Positions 36,171-49,624 are shown, counted from the stretch's first letter. The stretch is DNA of 64,000 nt from Macrolepiota albuminosa (GCA_027475525.1 JAMWFC010000101.1:505101-569100); one strand, 5' to 3'. The notes: generated by a model not told the origin, from the letters alone. Numbers and translations are program-made.

Positions 36171-36898
36171 GGCACGTCCATTCCCATTCCATCCCTGGTT
36201 ATGCACTGATATCACGTTCAGTTTTTTGATGTCTTCTGAGCCTGAAAATCTAAGGCAACGAGCTGAGTAGGAAGGTGCAGCAGGATTATAACGGAGACAA
36301 CTGCTCCTTAATCTTCAAAGTAGTTCTCATCTGTTCACTATTCCTCTTCTCAACTCAACTATTCATTAAGATATATTCCTTCCTCAATACATAAATGCGA
36401 TAATGGTCAAAATACTTGTTTTGTTGAGTGAGAGGCAACAAACGACTTTGTGAATGCCTGCCCCCATAAATACTGGATTGCGCCTGCAATAAGTTCCAAG
36501 GCACATTTTTGATGACAAGTGACTTTGGAACTACATGTTTTCTGCTTACAATGGTATCATTTGTATGTGATCATGTCCTCAAGCGTGTCACTCACAACAC
36601 GGTGGACGGCTGAAGGTAAAGTTGGATTGTAGTCTGTCATTCTCAGTGAGCAAATTCCTACCAGGGAACCACAATCAGGTCTTGATGACACCACACACAA
36701 GTGGCGATGATTGAGTCGATAATATGGTTACCAGTTGTATAAACAATTGGAAGTCTGCACCAAACACAGTGACTCTTTGTTTTGTCTCCTTTATCAACAC
36801 ATTTAATACAAGTAGTGCGCGCTCATCGTCACAATGCTAATTTCGCAGTTTCTCACCATCATTGCCTTTTCTGATAGCACTGACTTAGGTCAAAGTAA

Positions 36899-37285
<387 letters not shown>

Positions 37286-37729
37286 TGAACATTTGGAAAT
37301 GATCATCAACTCTCTTGTGGTTGATGCCAATGTGACTCAATGTGAACTCGATAATCGACTCTCTGAATGACTCGCTATTGAGTCAATCTGTGTTTTTTTT
37401 TGTTTAGAAACTTGAATAACATATCTTTGTTTATGGTTTCTTTTGCAAATATTCTTAAGGTTTCCTTTGTCGTTTCTAAGGGTAAAATGAAATATTTTTC
37501 CAAGAGAAACATACAAAAAGATAGTTCAAAGTTTTTCATCCCTGTTTCTAAGGAAAAAAGTTCTTTTTGATCTCACAGAAACCTCAAAGGAAATATTATG
37601 AAGTTTTTCCCTATGTTTCTTGCAGAAAAAGACTTGGAAAAAGGTATCATTCTCACTTTGGAAATAGCTGAGAAATATAAATTTAATTTCCTATATTTTT
37701 TCAACAGAAATAGTTTACATCGTTACTGG

Positions 37730-37884
37730 GGAAAAATTGTTTGGAAACTGGGTGACAGGTTTCCTGATCACTTTTTCCAGAGGAAACAGATTCGGCTGCC
37801 AGCAGTGGAAAAATTGTTTGGAAACTGGGTGACAGGTTTCCTGATCACTTTTTCCAGAGGAAACAGATTCGGCTGCCAGCAGTG
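37730..37884. repeat. 77-base duplication at the very end of the right terminal repeat
   Basis: Period 77 (37730/37807). The left arm carries this sequence once, so the second copy is secondary. Confidence 0.95.
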
Positions 37885-38310
37885 AAGACAATGTGGTCTA
37901 ATTTTCAAAGATGAAAATAAATGAAGAGAACAGAATAATGACTGCTAAAGCAAAAAAAAAAAAATTCACATAATTGTACAATTTTCATGTATGCTTCTCT
38001 TTCTAGGTACTAGATGTAATAAATTACAATAATAAACAAGGCATTTAACAACATGAAACAAATTACATATTCAAAAAAAATAGGTACTAGATGTAATAAA
38101 TTACAATAATAAACAAGGCATTTAACAACATGAAACAAATTACATATTCAAAAAAAAAACAGAATTTCTCAACTTAGTAAAAGAAAAAAACAATAATGCA
38201 CTTAATACAAAAAAAAAACAACTTAAAATATAGATATATAGAAAATAAAAGTATAATCCTTTAACATAAAAAATTTGATTAATTACTCAGCAGAGATAGC
38301 AGAAAAGAGG
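37885..38310. other. AT-rich right flank with an exact 77-base duplication (38004-38157)
   Basis: No gene is seen; A-runs are frequent. 38004-38080 equals 38081-38157. Confidence 0.7.
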
Positions 38311-38565
38311 AGCAACATAATAGCCGGTAAAGATAGCTAAAAAGGAGCAAATTTTGAGGACATGGTGGTAATAGCCGGTAAAGATAGCTGAAAGGGAGCA
38401 AATATTGAGGACATAGCCGGTAGAGGAAGAGACATGGCAATGGCCGAGATCACGTGAGGGGCACAAATTTCGAGGACAAAATGGAGGACATAGCCGGTAG
38501 AGGAAGAGACATGGCAATGGCCGAGATCACGTGAGGGGCACAAATTTCGAGGACAAAATGTGCGC
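38311..38565. repeat. Short tandem repeats (about 51-base unit) plus an exact 77-base duplication
   Basis: 'tagccggtaaagatagct' recurs at 38321 and 38372 in a diverged unit of about 51 bases. 38407-38483 equals 38484-38560 exactly. Overlapping minus-strand frames are the repeat. Confidence 0.85.
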
Positions 38566-38620
38566 CAAAGCAGGTAGTAAAACCTCAGTCTACTAAAGTA
38601 GACCTTAGAATTTTGTGAGC

Positions 38621-41391
38621 TCAAAAATCAAGTTGAATAAGAAAAGTATGTATACCCCACCAGCGAACAAGAGGCATTCCCTCAGGAACAATGTCAATAG
38701 AGCTCAAATACTGGTTAAACTCATAATGCCATGGCTCTGACTCCATAGCTAGATCACTGTCCTCAAAATCTTCAATGTCACTTGAATTCTCTGCAAGAAG
38801 ACACTCAATCTTTGATGCACTGGCCATGGGCTTCCAACGAGGTACTCCAGATCCATCATACATTTCTTCATAGCACTCTTTGAACTAAAAAACTGTTAGA
38901 AGGAATTATCAAGAGATAAATCAAGACTTACAATCATTTCTGCACCTCTTCAGAACCTCAGTTTGAAGTTCTTTAGACCAGTGCTTCTTAAAATAGGACA
39001 TCTTTGTGTTAGCATCAAGAACTAAAATACTTATAAGAATGATAAAAAAATCAATAAGCTGGTTTATACTCACGTATAGCAAATGTATATGCATGAGATT
39101 CTGCTGTCTTCTCATAATATTCCTCAATCTTCTTAATACCTGCCTTGAGTGCATTCTAAAACTCAGAATATTGTACAACATTATAATGCTTTGACCATGC
39201 CTCATGCAGTGCCTCCAGTGCAGGAAGACCATTGTGGAGTGTAGGAGCACCCTCTGCAGAGAATGCCTGCTGGGCATTATTGGCAAACTAAGAAATGATC
39301 AGTACAAGAATGACAGGTTAGAAGTGTTGTACCTGTAAAAGTCTCATGAGATTCTTCACATGCATCCATTCCTCTGTAGAAAGCCTTAAAGTGACCATTT
39401 TTGCCTGCCTCTCAATACTGGGTTCATCATGAGAGATGTCCCAAATAAATGTGTTAATATACTATAATAGTATAAGACGTTGCATCATATCAAATGTATG
39501 AATACATACCTTTTTCAAGTTCTCAGCACATTGCAGCATGACAAAAGTCGAGGACCATTGGACTTTCATGTCTATGAGAAGAGTAATGGGCTGCTTTTTT
39601 AGCCTGTCCTTGTCATTGCTCTGAAGCTTCAGGAAGGTTGCTTTCCGCTTTGCTGATGATCACACCTAATCAAGATATTATGATATTAGTATATTATTTT
39701 ACAAATTGATGCAAAAATTACCTTACCTACAATTGCACGAATAAGCCCAACTACATCACGGCTTTGACCTTCAATATCTGGTTCATGTTCTTCTGAATTG
39801 GCTAGATTATAGTGCTTTGATGGACTATATGTGCCAATTACAGCTTGAGTGGCAAGATTGATGACATGCGCAAGGCATCTATAAACCAAAATAAATAAAT
39901 AATCAGGCAAAACTGAAGCAGATAGAAAGAATACCGGATATGATGTGCTTTCCATTCCCATTGCTTTATTTTTTGAGTCTTGTGAGATTCACAGGAATTA
40001 AGATGTTCTGCAAAGTTTTGAAGCATCATCAAGTTGTTTGAAGCATTGTCACAAGTAACCCATCCAATCTTATATGACATCAGTTATAAAAGCACACAAA
40101 AAAAGAATAAAATCTTACTTTCTGTTCAATTTCAAGATGCTGGACAATTTTAAAGAGAGCTTGTCCAAGTCAAACCCCATCATGAGCAGTATTTATTAAT
40201 GTAAAGCCCAAAAGAGCGCTCTTAGCCACCCAAATGCTAGAAGATACTTCCTCAATCTATCGTCCAGTGATAGCATAATAAGCGTCCTGATTTCCAGCTT
40301 GCCAGGCATCAGAACTCAAGCTGACCTCACCTTTAACAGCATTACTCTAGCCAAAAGCCAAATGAGTCAGATATAATTCAGTATATAATAATGAGTAAAC
40401 TTCACAAACATTCAGACGATGCTGAAGATCCACCAAATTCTTTTTGAACATAATATTCATTATATATTCTTGTGTTGGTTTCCTGCCTGGAATTTTGATA
40501 CTATCTGTAGCATGAGAGGCAATGTCAATCATTTCATGAAACTTGGAATGTTCTAATGCCAAAATTGGCTGTCAAAATAAAATGAACCATCAAAGAAACT
40601 GATTTTGCAACTTAAGACAAGTAGCATACCTGATTTGTTGCAATCAACCATTCTATGGCAACATTGCAAAACAGCTTATCTGAATACTTGATCACTTTTT
40701 CTTGAGGTCCAGATTGGCATAAGTGAGGATCAAGTATGACCTGCTTCTCATGCTCAGCCTCTTGAGCTGCCTTGCGAGCATTGACATTTTTAGGAAGCTT
40801 CGACTCAAAGTTGTTCTTGTCACACCACTTGTGATAGAGTCTCTGTAGAAGCCAAGATTAGTAAAAATAGACAAAATATAAGACTAAAACAATATACTGA
40901 ATGACTAGTTATTGACTGGATATGACGACGGAGCATTGTTACTTGACTGATAATATTATATTCTCAACCACCTTGTTTCCTATCATAAAAATTTAGTTAA
41001 TCATGAATTGTAAAAGACTACACTCTCACATGCATAACTTGCATCAGCGACAAATCTTTCCATCACATTTTTGTGGTACATCAAAAAATTTGTCAATATC
41101 TTGAGTTTTCTCCTGCATAGTTTTGTGTCGTGGCTCATTAATAATAGTCTCATGATCAGATTCATCAATAGTTGCAGGCACTAGTGAGGCAGGTGCTATA
41201 GGAAGATGATCCGATGTTAAAGAATTTTCAGGTGGTTTTGCAGTTTCCTGAGTTGTGGCAACAGCCTGTGCATGTTTCCGAGCCTCAATAGATGCACTGT
41301 GAGCATCACGATATGATGAAAAAATGCGGTCACCAATATTGTCTTTATTGACAAGTCGACTTGAAGGAACACGTGTGCGCTTGCTAGCCAT
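38621..41391 (-). pseudogene. hAT-family transposase remnant
   Basis: Reading from 41391 (MASKRTRVPSSRLVNKDN), minus-strand exons separated by short introns carry hAT hallmarks. These include AIEWLIATNQPILALEHSKF (about 40560-40660), SSDAWQAGNQDAYYAITG, IGWVTCDNASNNLMML (40080 region) and CLAHVINLATQAVIG (39870 region), then KKHWSKELQTEVLKRC and PEGMPLVRWWG. At the 3' end the C-terminal dimerisation segment expected after the WWG motif is missing and replaced by repeats. Some exons hold stops. hAT transposases excise and insert DNA with 8-base target duplications; element ends were not found. Confidence 0.8.
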
Positions 41392-41450
41392 GGATGAATC
41401 TGTAATTAGGTGAAATTTTGGGTAGCTGTAAGAGTGCTAATAATGGAAAG

Positions 41451-41767
41451 TGTAAGGGCAACCCACACAGCTATCAAAAAGAGATCCAAAAGTAGATTTA
41501 ATAACAGAATACTGGCACAATCTAAATCTACTCACTTGGCAAACATGGATCCAAAAAAAAACAAGTCTAAGATTCTGCAGTGCTAGGAGTCCGAAAATTG
41601 ACCTGACAAGTCATGTGATCAGGTAACATGAATGTCACATGGGTTGTGAGTCTTCAGACAATGCCTCACAACCTGTCACAAGCATGTGACCTGTAACATA
41701 TCATCTTTGCAGAAAGTAATGAGAAGTAAGAAAATGAGAAGCAAAGAAAAGAAAGAGTCCCCTGATA
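41451..41767. mobile_element. Solo LTR, family R, internally deleted, target duplication GAAAG
   Basis: Starts TGTAAGGGCAACC and ends CCCTGATA, flanked by GAAAG at 41446-41450 and 41768-41772. It is related to 2086-2604 but about 200 bases shorter. It lies just upstream of the hAT transposase start. Confidence 0.85.
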
Positions 41768-41801
41768 GAAAGTAAAAATGCCAGTGCAAATCATGATCAC
41801 A

Positions 41802-41985
41802 ATCAGTGGCTGTGAGGCCGTGGCTCAGGCCTATGGCTCAGGCTTTTCAAAATTCAAAGTCGAGCTTCAGGCTCTTCCAAGCTTTGAAAAAAGCCTGGCC
41901 TGGCCTAGCCTATATGGACTCAGCTCAGCTCAGCCTGTGGCCTCAAGCCCAAGCCAGCATATTACTAGTGTTTGTAATGGACAGG
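41802..41985. repeat. GC-skewed motif cluster, possible hAT end
   Basis: Repeated ggctcaggc, gcctggcct and agctcagctcagc motifs are typical of fungal hAT subterminal regions. A terminal inverted repeat could not be located. Confidence 0.35.
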
Positions 41986-43930
41986 CAATGCAAAACAGGA
42001 TGGAACTGCTCCTCACAGTAGAATTGTTCAAGGAGGTGATACTGTGAAAATCACTACTGAACTTAGGTGTAGAGAAAACAAGGTTTTAGTCTACAAGCTG
42101 AGTAAGTAACTGTATGCATAAGTAAAGATAAAATTAGACTCACCCTCAGTGACTCCATGTAATGTAGTCAACTGAGGGTGGCAATTCATATATCCAAGAT
42201 AGGTAAAGAAAATAATTAAAGTTTATCCATAGGATAGCGAATACCGATCATCAGATGTCATAGCCAAGAGAGAGAGATATTCCCAAAAAGGAAGTGTCCA
42301 ACGGTAGTGTAAGCCTAACTTCAACACTAGGCATCTTTGACAAAGTACTCATTAGCATGAGACAACATGCCATTCTGCAACAGCAGAAGATCACTAAAAG
42401 TGAGTTTATCAGTGTTGAAAGAGATATAACAGACTAATGAATACAAATTCTCATTCTGACAATCATTGTAACTCTCTGTGAAAAGGAGTATGTCAAACGG
42501 CCTAGTAATCTAAATATTTCCAATGTTCCTGACTCCCCATGCTACTCCTCAGGTCAAGGGTGCCGGTGCCCAAGATGGCATAGTCCTGCCTCTTCATGTT
42601 GTCAGGTCTAGCATGTATGACATGTATGTGGTATTGCTAGCTGTTGTTCTGTCTTATTGATTTACCCAAGCAGAGCATACATGATCAATGATATTATTGG
42701 TGCTGCTGGAGAGAGACTGTTGCTTTAGGTCAATGCTGGCTTATCTGATCTTGTGAGTCTGTCATTGTCATTGCACATCCGCACCCACATCTGCACACCC
42801 TGTACGCTCTTATCAGCACCATGCCATTCATTCACCACTAGCAATACATGCCCTTGCCCACCCTGACCTCTGCAATCTTGTACTACTTATCTCGCTCCTC
42901 TTTGTTCTCTCCAAGGAGCCCTGGACATGTGGCCATAGCCATCTCACACATCAGCAGACATAGGCAGACCATGCCCTGCAGGCCCAGAAGGGTGCTGCTG
43001 CTGCTGCTTACTCACATCATCACCAGCCACACTATACTGGATATCCATCAATTAATCTACAAGTATGGCCAGGGCTATAACATGTAGACTCCTGTGTCCT
43101 CTTTGTTTTTTTTTTGTCTTTTTATTTCAGGTTCTGTGGATATATGTATACCAGACTTATTTATTCTGCAAAATAATTTAGCATGCCTGCACATCTATCT
43201 ACCTATCTGACTATGCAAAAATCTAAATTTCATTTTTGTTTTCTCTATTTCTTTCATACATTGTAAAGTTGTTGCTTTGCTCCTGCACCCCCCTCCCTTC
43301 CTGCTCCAAACCTTTTTTCTTGTTGCTATATATGTGTACTTCACTGCTGGCAGGACGGTAGGTGCTTTTTGATGGCACTTTAGGGGGCTTCTCTTTGCTG
43401 GCTCAAAATACTCTAAGTGGCTAGACTGCACCTATTTTTGAATGTGATCCGATATGGCTTTTGAGTTCCTGTTGAGTAATGGAGAGGTTTGGAGGTTATG
43501 AGGTCTGACCTTCTTTACCAGAACAACTGGTCATGTTTTCAAATAGAATATCTTGAATTTTATTTTTTTTAATTTTGTCTTCCAAAAATATCAATGTTAT
43601 ATCAAGAAAGAGTTTAGATTCACTGGTTGAAGTTGAGACCAAATTTGTCTACAGCACTATCAAGAAGCTAAAAATAAGTATTAAGTTCAACTGAGCATGT
43701 CTGCATCTAAACTATATTTCTTCTCTCTATACTGATTTGACAGGCCTCTATAATCTTCATAGTCATCCGATAGACCTCAGAACTGATAAGTGTTGCTGAC
43801 ATATAGTGGGGCAAAGGCCTGGTTGCAAGGTAGCCCCATATTTGATGAGCTGAGCATATACAAGAGACTAGTGATGGATGCTCTGTAACTATGAGGCAAG
43901 CTATAGCACATCATTGGATGGGAATAAGCT
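41986..43930. other. Long stretch without a supported gene
   Basis: Only short frames occur (for example 42848-43087 plus, 43195-43431 minus), with no motif. No repeats of note. Confidence 0.45.
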
Positions 43931-43932
43931 CC

Positions 43933-44790
43933 TTAAGGAGAAGTGGATATTGTTGCATAGGACCATTGCCTTGACATGGGTATGAATGGTTGATGTACTT
44001 CAGATGACTTCTGGAAGGAGCATTTGGTTGAGTGATGAGGAGGTCTGTCATGGTGGTATGTTGATCCTAATCCATTGTTGTGCATGTCAAAGCCTCCATA
44101 TACTGGCCTTGCAGAATAATTGCTGTCTTTGCCCAGCTCTATGACAAAATAATAGTTATTCTTGCAGCCCTCAACTGGGTAGGATTCCTTCAAAGCAGTC
44201 TCAAATTCATGAGATTTCAACTCAGAATGGGGTAATAGTGTAGCAGCTCAATTGGGCTGCATATCAGCATGAGGAGGCTAAGATGCAGGGTCTGACAGTG
44301 CAGGATTGTCTGGCTGCACACATCTTGATGCTTCAAATTTAGAGCACTTGAGGAAGCCATCTAAAACATCTTTCACAGTTTTGAAATGAGCTGCTGCAGC
44401 TTGTGAAATTGCAGTTGAGGATGCCTTCTCTTGTGGTGGTGAAGACATTTTGGAGATGATAGTATAGCAAGGAAGACAATCACCAGTTGAAGAGGAGGGG
44501 GGTATAGTTGCAGTAGTTGCATTCAAAGTTTTTAAAGGAGGTGCTACTGATTGAAGCAAGGCAACAGGAATGATTGGTTGAGCAGGAGCCTTTGCTGTAG
44601 TAGTAGCAGTGGGCTTAGACTTAGGATACAAAAGGTGATACTGCAGCAGAGGCTGTAGAAGATGCATTTGTGGCTATGGTAGATGCCAGCAATGCAAGGC
44701 CTGAGTTAGGTAGGACAGTCTGCATTGAATTAGAGGCAGAGAACATCTTAGTGAGTGGACTCAATAAGCTTTGGAGAGGTTGAACAAGCA
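43933..44790 (-). pseudogene. Unidentified degraded gene, Ser/Ala/Pro-rich
   Basis: Minus-strand frames (43933-44220, 44278-44667, 44621-44803) include AAHFKTVKDVLDGFLKCSKF and FETALKESYPVEGCKNNYYF in different frames. The piece ends where the Tc1 element begins. A similarly composed minus-strand remnant continues at 47276-47730, so the Tc1 may have split one gene. I do not recognise the family. Confidence 0.35.
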
Positions 44791-45059
44791 TACAGTAGCT
44801 CAAAAAACTGTCTTAATGTTTCATACTTTTTGAAAGATGACATTGGCACAGGGGATGAGAAGTACCTAAAATTCTGATTAAATCATGTAAAATACTATGA
44901 CATTGTAGCTACAAAATAAACCTAGGCTTATATATTTTAAAACAAAACTGAGGAGCAATGGCCAAAATATTCACTCGTTGGGACAGTTTTTTGAGCATCT
45001 CTAATTTTAGTATCTAGTACTTTGTATGTCCTCCATTTGCCTTGATAACTGCTTGAATC

Positions 45060-46880
45060 CTTCTAGGCATGCTTTTTATTAGTTTTTGGCATACCTCTGA
45101 TGGTATTTCATTCCACTTCTTTGCAACCCTCTCCCATAATTCATGCACACCATGAGGTGTTTAATACTGCCTAAGTTGCTACTTGAGGTACCCCCAGAGA
45201 TGTTCAATAGGGTTGAGATCAGAGGATTGGGCTGGCCACTAAAGAACATCATAGTTGTTGTTTTCAAACCATTTGTCAGCCCTCTTGGAGTTGTATTTGG
45301 GTCATTGTCCTGTTGAAAGTAGCAGATACTCTTCTCCATCTTCAACTTCTCAAGGCTCTCATTTGCTCCATCATCCAAAGTTTCACAGTATTGCTCTGCA
45401 TTCATGATCACCACTATCTTCACAGGCTTTTCTACCCTATTTCAATCCATACAGCATCATACTATAAGATTATTCCCTTCTCCATGCTTCATAGTAGGTG
45501 GAGTTGCTTAGTCTGAAATGCCTTCTCCTCATAGCTTCCACACATACTGCTTCTCATCTGACCCAATCCTGTTAATCTTTGTCTTATCTGTCCACAACAC
45601 CCTTTTTTAGTCCTCTATAGTCCAGTTCCAATGCTCCTGAGCCTATTTAAGCCATAGTTGTTGATGTCTAGCTTTGAGCATAGGAACTTTTCTCTTGATA
45701 GCAGACAGACACCCCTCCTCCTTCAACACATTCCAGATAGTCTGGGGAGAGACAGGGTTGAAAATGATGTTGTTGATAGAATTGGTGGCCTGGACAGCTA
45801 TATCAAGTCTCTCAGTTGAGATTTGTCAAATAATAGCCTGTTTATCATGTGGAGTAAGCTTAGCAGGATGGCCTCCAGGATAGTTTTCCTTGTATATCTC
45901 AAGCTCTCTATCAATCCTCTTAATAGTAGACTTCCTTAGACCAGTTTGAGCCCCAATTGTCATGACCCCTCCCATCTGGAACCACCTCAGGACACTCCAA
46001 GAACTCCATCTGAGTCTCCTCCACCAACCCCACAACACAACCCCTGCCAGCAGGACTGCCTTCACCACCGTCACACACACCAAACCCCGCCATCATACTG
46101 CAACCCCTGACAGCCCCACATCATGGACTCCACGACCATCTCTGGCATAACAATCAATTGTCGGATCACATCAATTACTCTGGCCATGATGCATCACGCA
46201 TCAGGGCCATCTCTCTGTGCCAATTGATCACATGCTCTGCATGCACAATTTCCAGTATACAGTTCCCTCCCCTTCCGCCACCATCCATGAACTCCTGGAA
46301 CCACCCCAGACACCCTGAAACCTCTCAGGAATTCAAAATAGCCCCCACCAGTACTTAAAGAGTAGACAACACCCACTTGTCATACTTTAGTCTTAATATT
46401 ACATTGATTGTTTGTATGCTCTTTTGATTTGACTGATATGCACTGACTGGCATGCTTTGACTGGCATGCTCAACTTGTCCACGTGCTCTTAAGATTAGTA
46501 TGCACTTCATGACTTAAGCTTTACTAACCTAGTCTCATTCTAGAACCCCTGGTTCTTGACTTGACCCTAACTCCTTATCCTTTTAACCTCACCTGATTCC
46601 CAGACTAAGCTCCTTATCATCCTGGAAATCCATTGTTCATGTCTTGAACCCCAGAGCATGGTTCGGAGTTCCAGACAACTGAGTATACGTAGATCAAGTC
46701 TGCCTTGTAAGGGCATTGCTTTTCTGGAAAGCCCCCAACTTAGCAGAACCTGACACCAATCTGACACAGAGAATATCTTGAGCAAGAAGAGAAGCAATAG
46801 TAGAGCGTTGTACAGAAGAAATAGATTTTATAATAGTGATTGAAGGTCAAGATATAGATCAACCAACTTGAACCACTTCC
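45060..46880 (-). pseudogene. Tc1/mariner transposase, split by a solo LTR and by stops
   Basis: N-terminal helix-turn-helix: VQRSTIASLLAQDILCQIGA joins across the LTR insertion to QTGLRKSTIKRIDRELEIYK. Further pieces include GGHPAKLTPHDKQAII, a DDE segment around ICYFQQDNDPN, and a C-terminal region matching the usual NPIEHLW stretch only after frame changes. Several stops occur between 45430 and 45830. The product would have been about 340 residues, cutting at TA sites; it is dead. Confidence 0.85.
45958..46755 (+). mobile_element. Solo gypsy LTR inside the Tc1 transposase, target duplication CCAAT
   Basis: Starts TGTCATGACCCCTCCC and ends CAGAACCTGACA, the inverse orientation of the chromovirus LTRs. 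CCAAT flanks it at 45953-45957 and 46756-46760. It is 798 bases, diverged from 24334-25131 mainly by C-to-T and G-to-A changes. Confidence 0.92.
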
Positions 46881-47275
46881 AAATATATTCAAACATAGTT
46901 ACATAACTCTGTCTGTACTTCCACATGCAACTTACTCCTTGTTTCTGACTAAAACAGAAATAAACCTGAAAAATTAGAGATGCTTGAAAAACAGTCTCAA
47001 TGAGTGAATATTTTAAAATGGCTATTGCTCCATCAGTTTTGATCTCAATTACATAGGCCTAAATTTATTTTGTAGCTACAATGCCATAGTATTTTACATG
47101 ATTTATCTAGGATTTTAAGTACTTCCTGTCCTTCATGCCAATGTCATCTTTCAAAAAGTATAAAACATTGAGACAGTTTTTTGAGCCACTGTAGTCAGTG
47201 TTCTTTACCTATACTTTGCCTTAATATTATTTTCCTTGGACTTCATGCAAATACAACAACTGCAAGGAGTAGTTT

Positions 47276-47734
47276 CTACCTTACTTTCTGATTCATTATT
47301 AGCCTAACTCTCCTTGTGATCATTGCTTGAGCTAACAGAGTCTTTGCTGGCATTAAGGGGAGAAAGCCAGCAACACTTGTTAGAGTGATAAAGGACATTA
47401 CCATCATCTGAGTTGGTAAAAGTAATGGCAATATATTTTTGGGAAGTGGCTGCTTTGGGAGGAACCTGTACTGATAGTGGCAACATGCTTTAGTCAAGTA
47501 AGTTGCTTTTTAAACACAGGAGGCTTTGTGACAAGAAGCATATTGTTAGTATCACTGCTGGCTGTCAGTGCAGTTTTGGAGTGAGAGAGCTGCATTTTAA
47601 TAGAAGGAAGAGGAGGTGAGTTTCAGCTTGGTTCTTTTTTAGCCTCAGACTCTATCTCAATAATAGGCTTTTGATCCTTTTAGTATTTGAAATAAGTAGC
47701 TGCAGCACTTTTGGAAGCAAATTGACCATACTAC
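47276..47734 (-). other. Low-complexity minus-strand coding remnant
   Basis: Short minus frames without known motif; possibly the other half of the gene interrupted by the Tc1 element. Confidence 0.25.
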
Positions 47735-48508
47735 TGTCAGGTTCTGCTGAGTCGGGGGCTTTCTGAAAAGCAACACCCTTATGAGGCAGACTTGATCTAT
47801 GTATACTCGGATGTCTGAAACTTCAAACTGTGCTCTGGGATTCAAGACATGAACAGAGAATTCCTGGACCAAAGGACTTAGTCCAGAAATCAGGTGAAGT
47901 TGAAAGAATGAGAGGATTGGAGTTGAGTCAGGAACTGGGGGTTCTAAGATGAGACCAGGGTTAATAAACTTTAGGTCATAAAGTGTGTATCAATTTCAAG
48001 GGCACATGAATAAGTTGAGTGTGCCAATCAAAGCATGCCAGTCAGTGCATACTAGTTAATTAAAAGAGCATATGAACAATCAATGTAATATTAAGACTAG
48101 TCTACTACAAGTGGGTAGCTACTTTTTAAGTACTGGTGGGGGTTACTCTGGGTTTCTGAGGGGTCCTGAGATGTCTGAGGTGGTTCTGGGCATTAATAGG
48201 CAGTGGAGAGAGGAGCAGGAATTATATATCAAGAATTGCACATGTGGAGCATGCGATCAATTGGTGTGGAGGGATGATCCTAATGCATGATATGTGATAG
48301 CTGGGGTAATTTGATGTGATTCAATTGTTGATTATTATGCCAGCAGGTGGTCCTGGGGTCCATAATGTGGGGCTGTCAGGAGGCATGCGTGATGGCAGGG
48401 CTTGATGCACATGATGGTGGTGGAGGCAGTTATGATGGCAGGAGTGGTGTTGTAAAGTTGGCGGAGTAAAGTTGGCGAAGGAGCAGATGGGGTTCTGGAG
48501 GTGTCCTG
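47735..48508 (-). mobile_element. CpG-decayed solo gypsy LTR
   Basis: Begins TGTCAGGTTCTGCTGAGTCG and follows the chromovirus LTR along its length. Nearly every CpG of the intact LTR has become TG or CA. The terminal TGACA is missing at the right, where a family R LTR begins. Confidence 0.85.
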
Positions 48509-48510
48509 AG

Positions 48511-48952
48511 TATCAGAGAACTCCTCATTTCTTCATTTCTTCACTTCTTATCTCTTTGCTTCCTCTTCATTCATTTTCTTATTTCTTCTGACATTATTTC
48601 ATTTTACTGTTTTTATTCTTTCAACATTATCTGTTAGTACTATACTCAGCGCTTGAGATGCTCTGGTTCTTTAGCTGCTATTCAGACAAGTGTGGGCTCC
48701 TCAGTACCACTTCCAGAGTTTGCCCCTTATTTGTGCAATTGTTTGTGTAGGCAATTTTTGAGTTTTTAAAGTTTGATTGTATTGTTGATAGGCAGGGTAG
48801 GGCATCACAATGGTATGTGTCATATGTTGTATGGGAGCTCGCTTTATGCCATACCATACATGTCTAGCAGAGTCTGCTACACTAGAGCGGAGCAGTACCC
48901 ACAATGCCATAGAATACAGAGCTGCAGACATGTCACAATGTGCTGTATAACA
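48511..48952 (-). mobile_element. Diverged family R LTR, inverted
   Basis: On the minus strand it starts TGTTATACAGCAC and ends near CTGATA. About 270 bases (48511-48780) match the reverse complement of 2290-2600, including the accagagcatctcaa and cacacttgtctgaat segments. The target duplication was not found. Confidence 0.6.
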
Positions 48953-48984
48953 TAGTCTAGTGGATCAATAAAAGGCAGGCACAC

Positions 48985-49350
48985 ACATGCATACACAGGC
49001 CCAGCAGATTCCAGCAGACACTAGCAGACATCAATGTGCATCAGCAGCTGCCAGCAGGCATCAGCCCACAAGTGAAAACCTTCTTCATTGGCAGATATTA
49101 TGGCATGAATAAACCCTCCTTGAGGTTTCCTACTTTTCTTCCCTCTCGCAATAACTCAAGGCTGCATGCCTTCTCTTCCCTCCTTTCCCAATGCCAGCAT
49201 ATGTCCACAAAAGAGCCCTGCAGACCTATGCAGGCCTATGCAAGCCACCAGCAGACATCTATGCAGACATACATCAACGGACTCAAACTGACATGGGCCT
49301 ATGCAGGCCTGTGCTGGGCACCAGTAGATGTCTGCAGAGGCCTACGCAGG
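48985..49350. repeat. Degenerate CAGCAGACATC-rich simple repeat
   Basis: Variants of 'cagcagacatcagc' and 'tatgcaggcctatg' recur irregularly. Open frames here are repeat shadows. Confidence 0.6.
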
Positions 49351-49412
49351 TCCATGGGGGCTGGTTGGACTAAAAAAGAAAGGCAACTCTGATTCCTTTT
49401 ATGTCTGTGAGG

Positions 49413-49490
49413 GGGAATTAAACCCCTGGCCTTGGACAAGCCTCCAGCAATGGAACATACATTTAACTGTTGCACCACAGGTCTGTTACT
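49413..49490 (-). repeat. tRNA-like unit (SINE-like), copy 1
   Basis: On the minus strand an A-box-like GTGGTGCAACAGTT is followed by a B-box-like GGGGTTTAATTCC at tRNA spacing. Stems are imperfect. Confidence 0.55.
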
Positions 49491-49624
49491 AATGGATAGA
49501 TTCAAAGGTCAGATAACACAATGAACAGATGCCCACCTATGTTTCTGCAGGTCCCTGTATGGATATTTTGAGGTGGAAGGGGAGTGGCATACCTTCCAAA
49601 AGCGTTTTTGTGGCTTGAAAGGAG

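Larger units (their letters stand above)
44793..47191 (-). mobile_element. Tc1/mariner element with about 210-base TIRs, TA target duplication
   Basis: The ends CAGTAGCTCAAAAAACTGTC (44793) and the reverse complement of CAGTGGCTCAAAAAACTGTC (to 47191) are flanked by TA on both sides. The inverted repeats continue for about 210 bases. Without the inserted 798-base solo LTR and its duplicated 5 bases the element is about 1.6 kb, the normal Tc1 size. Confidence 0.9.
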
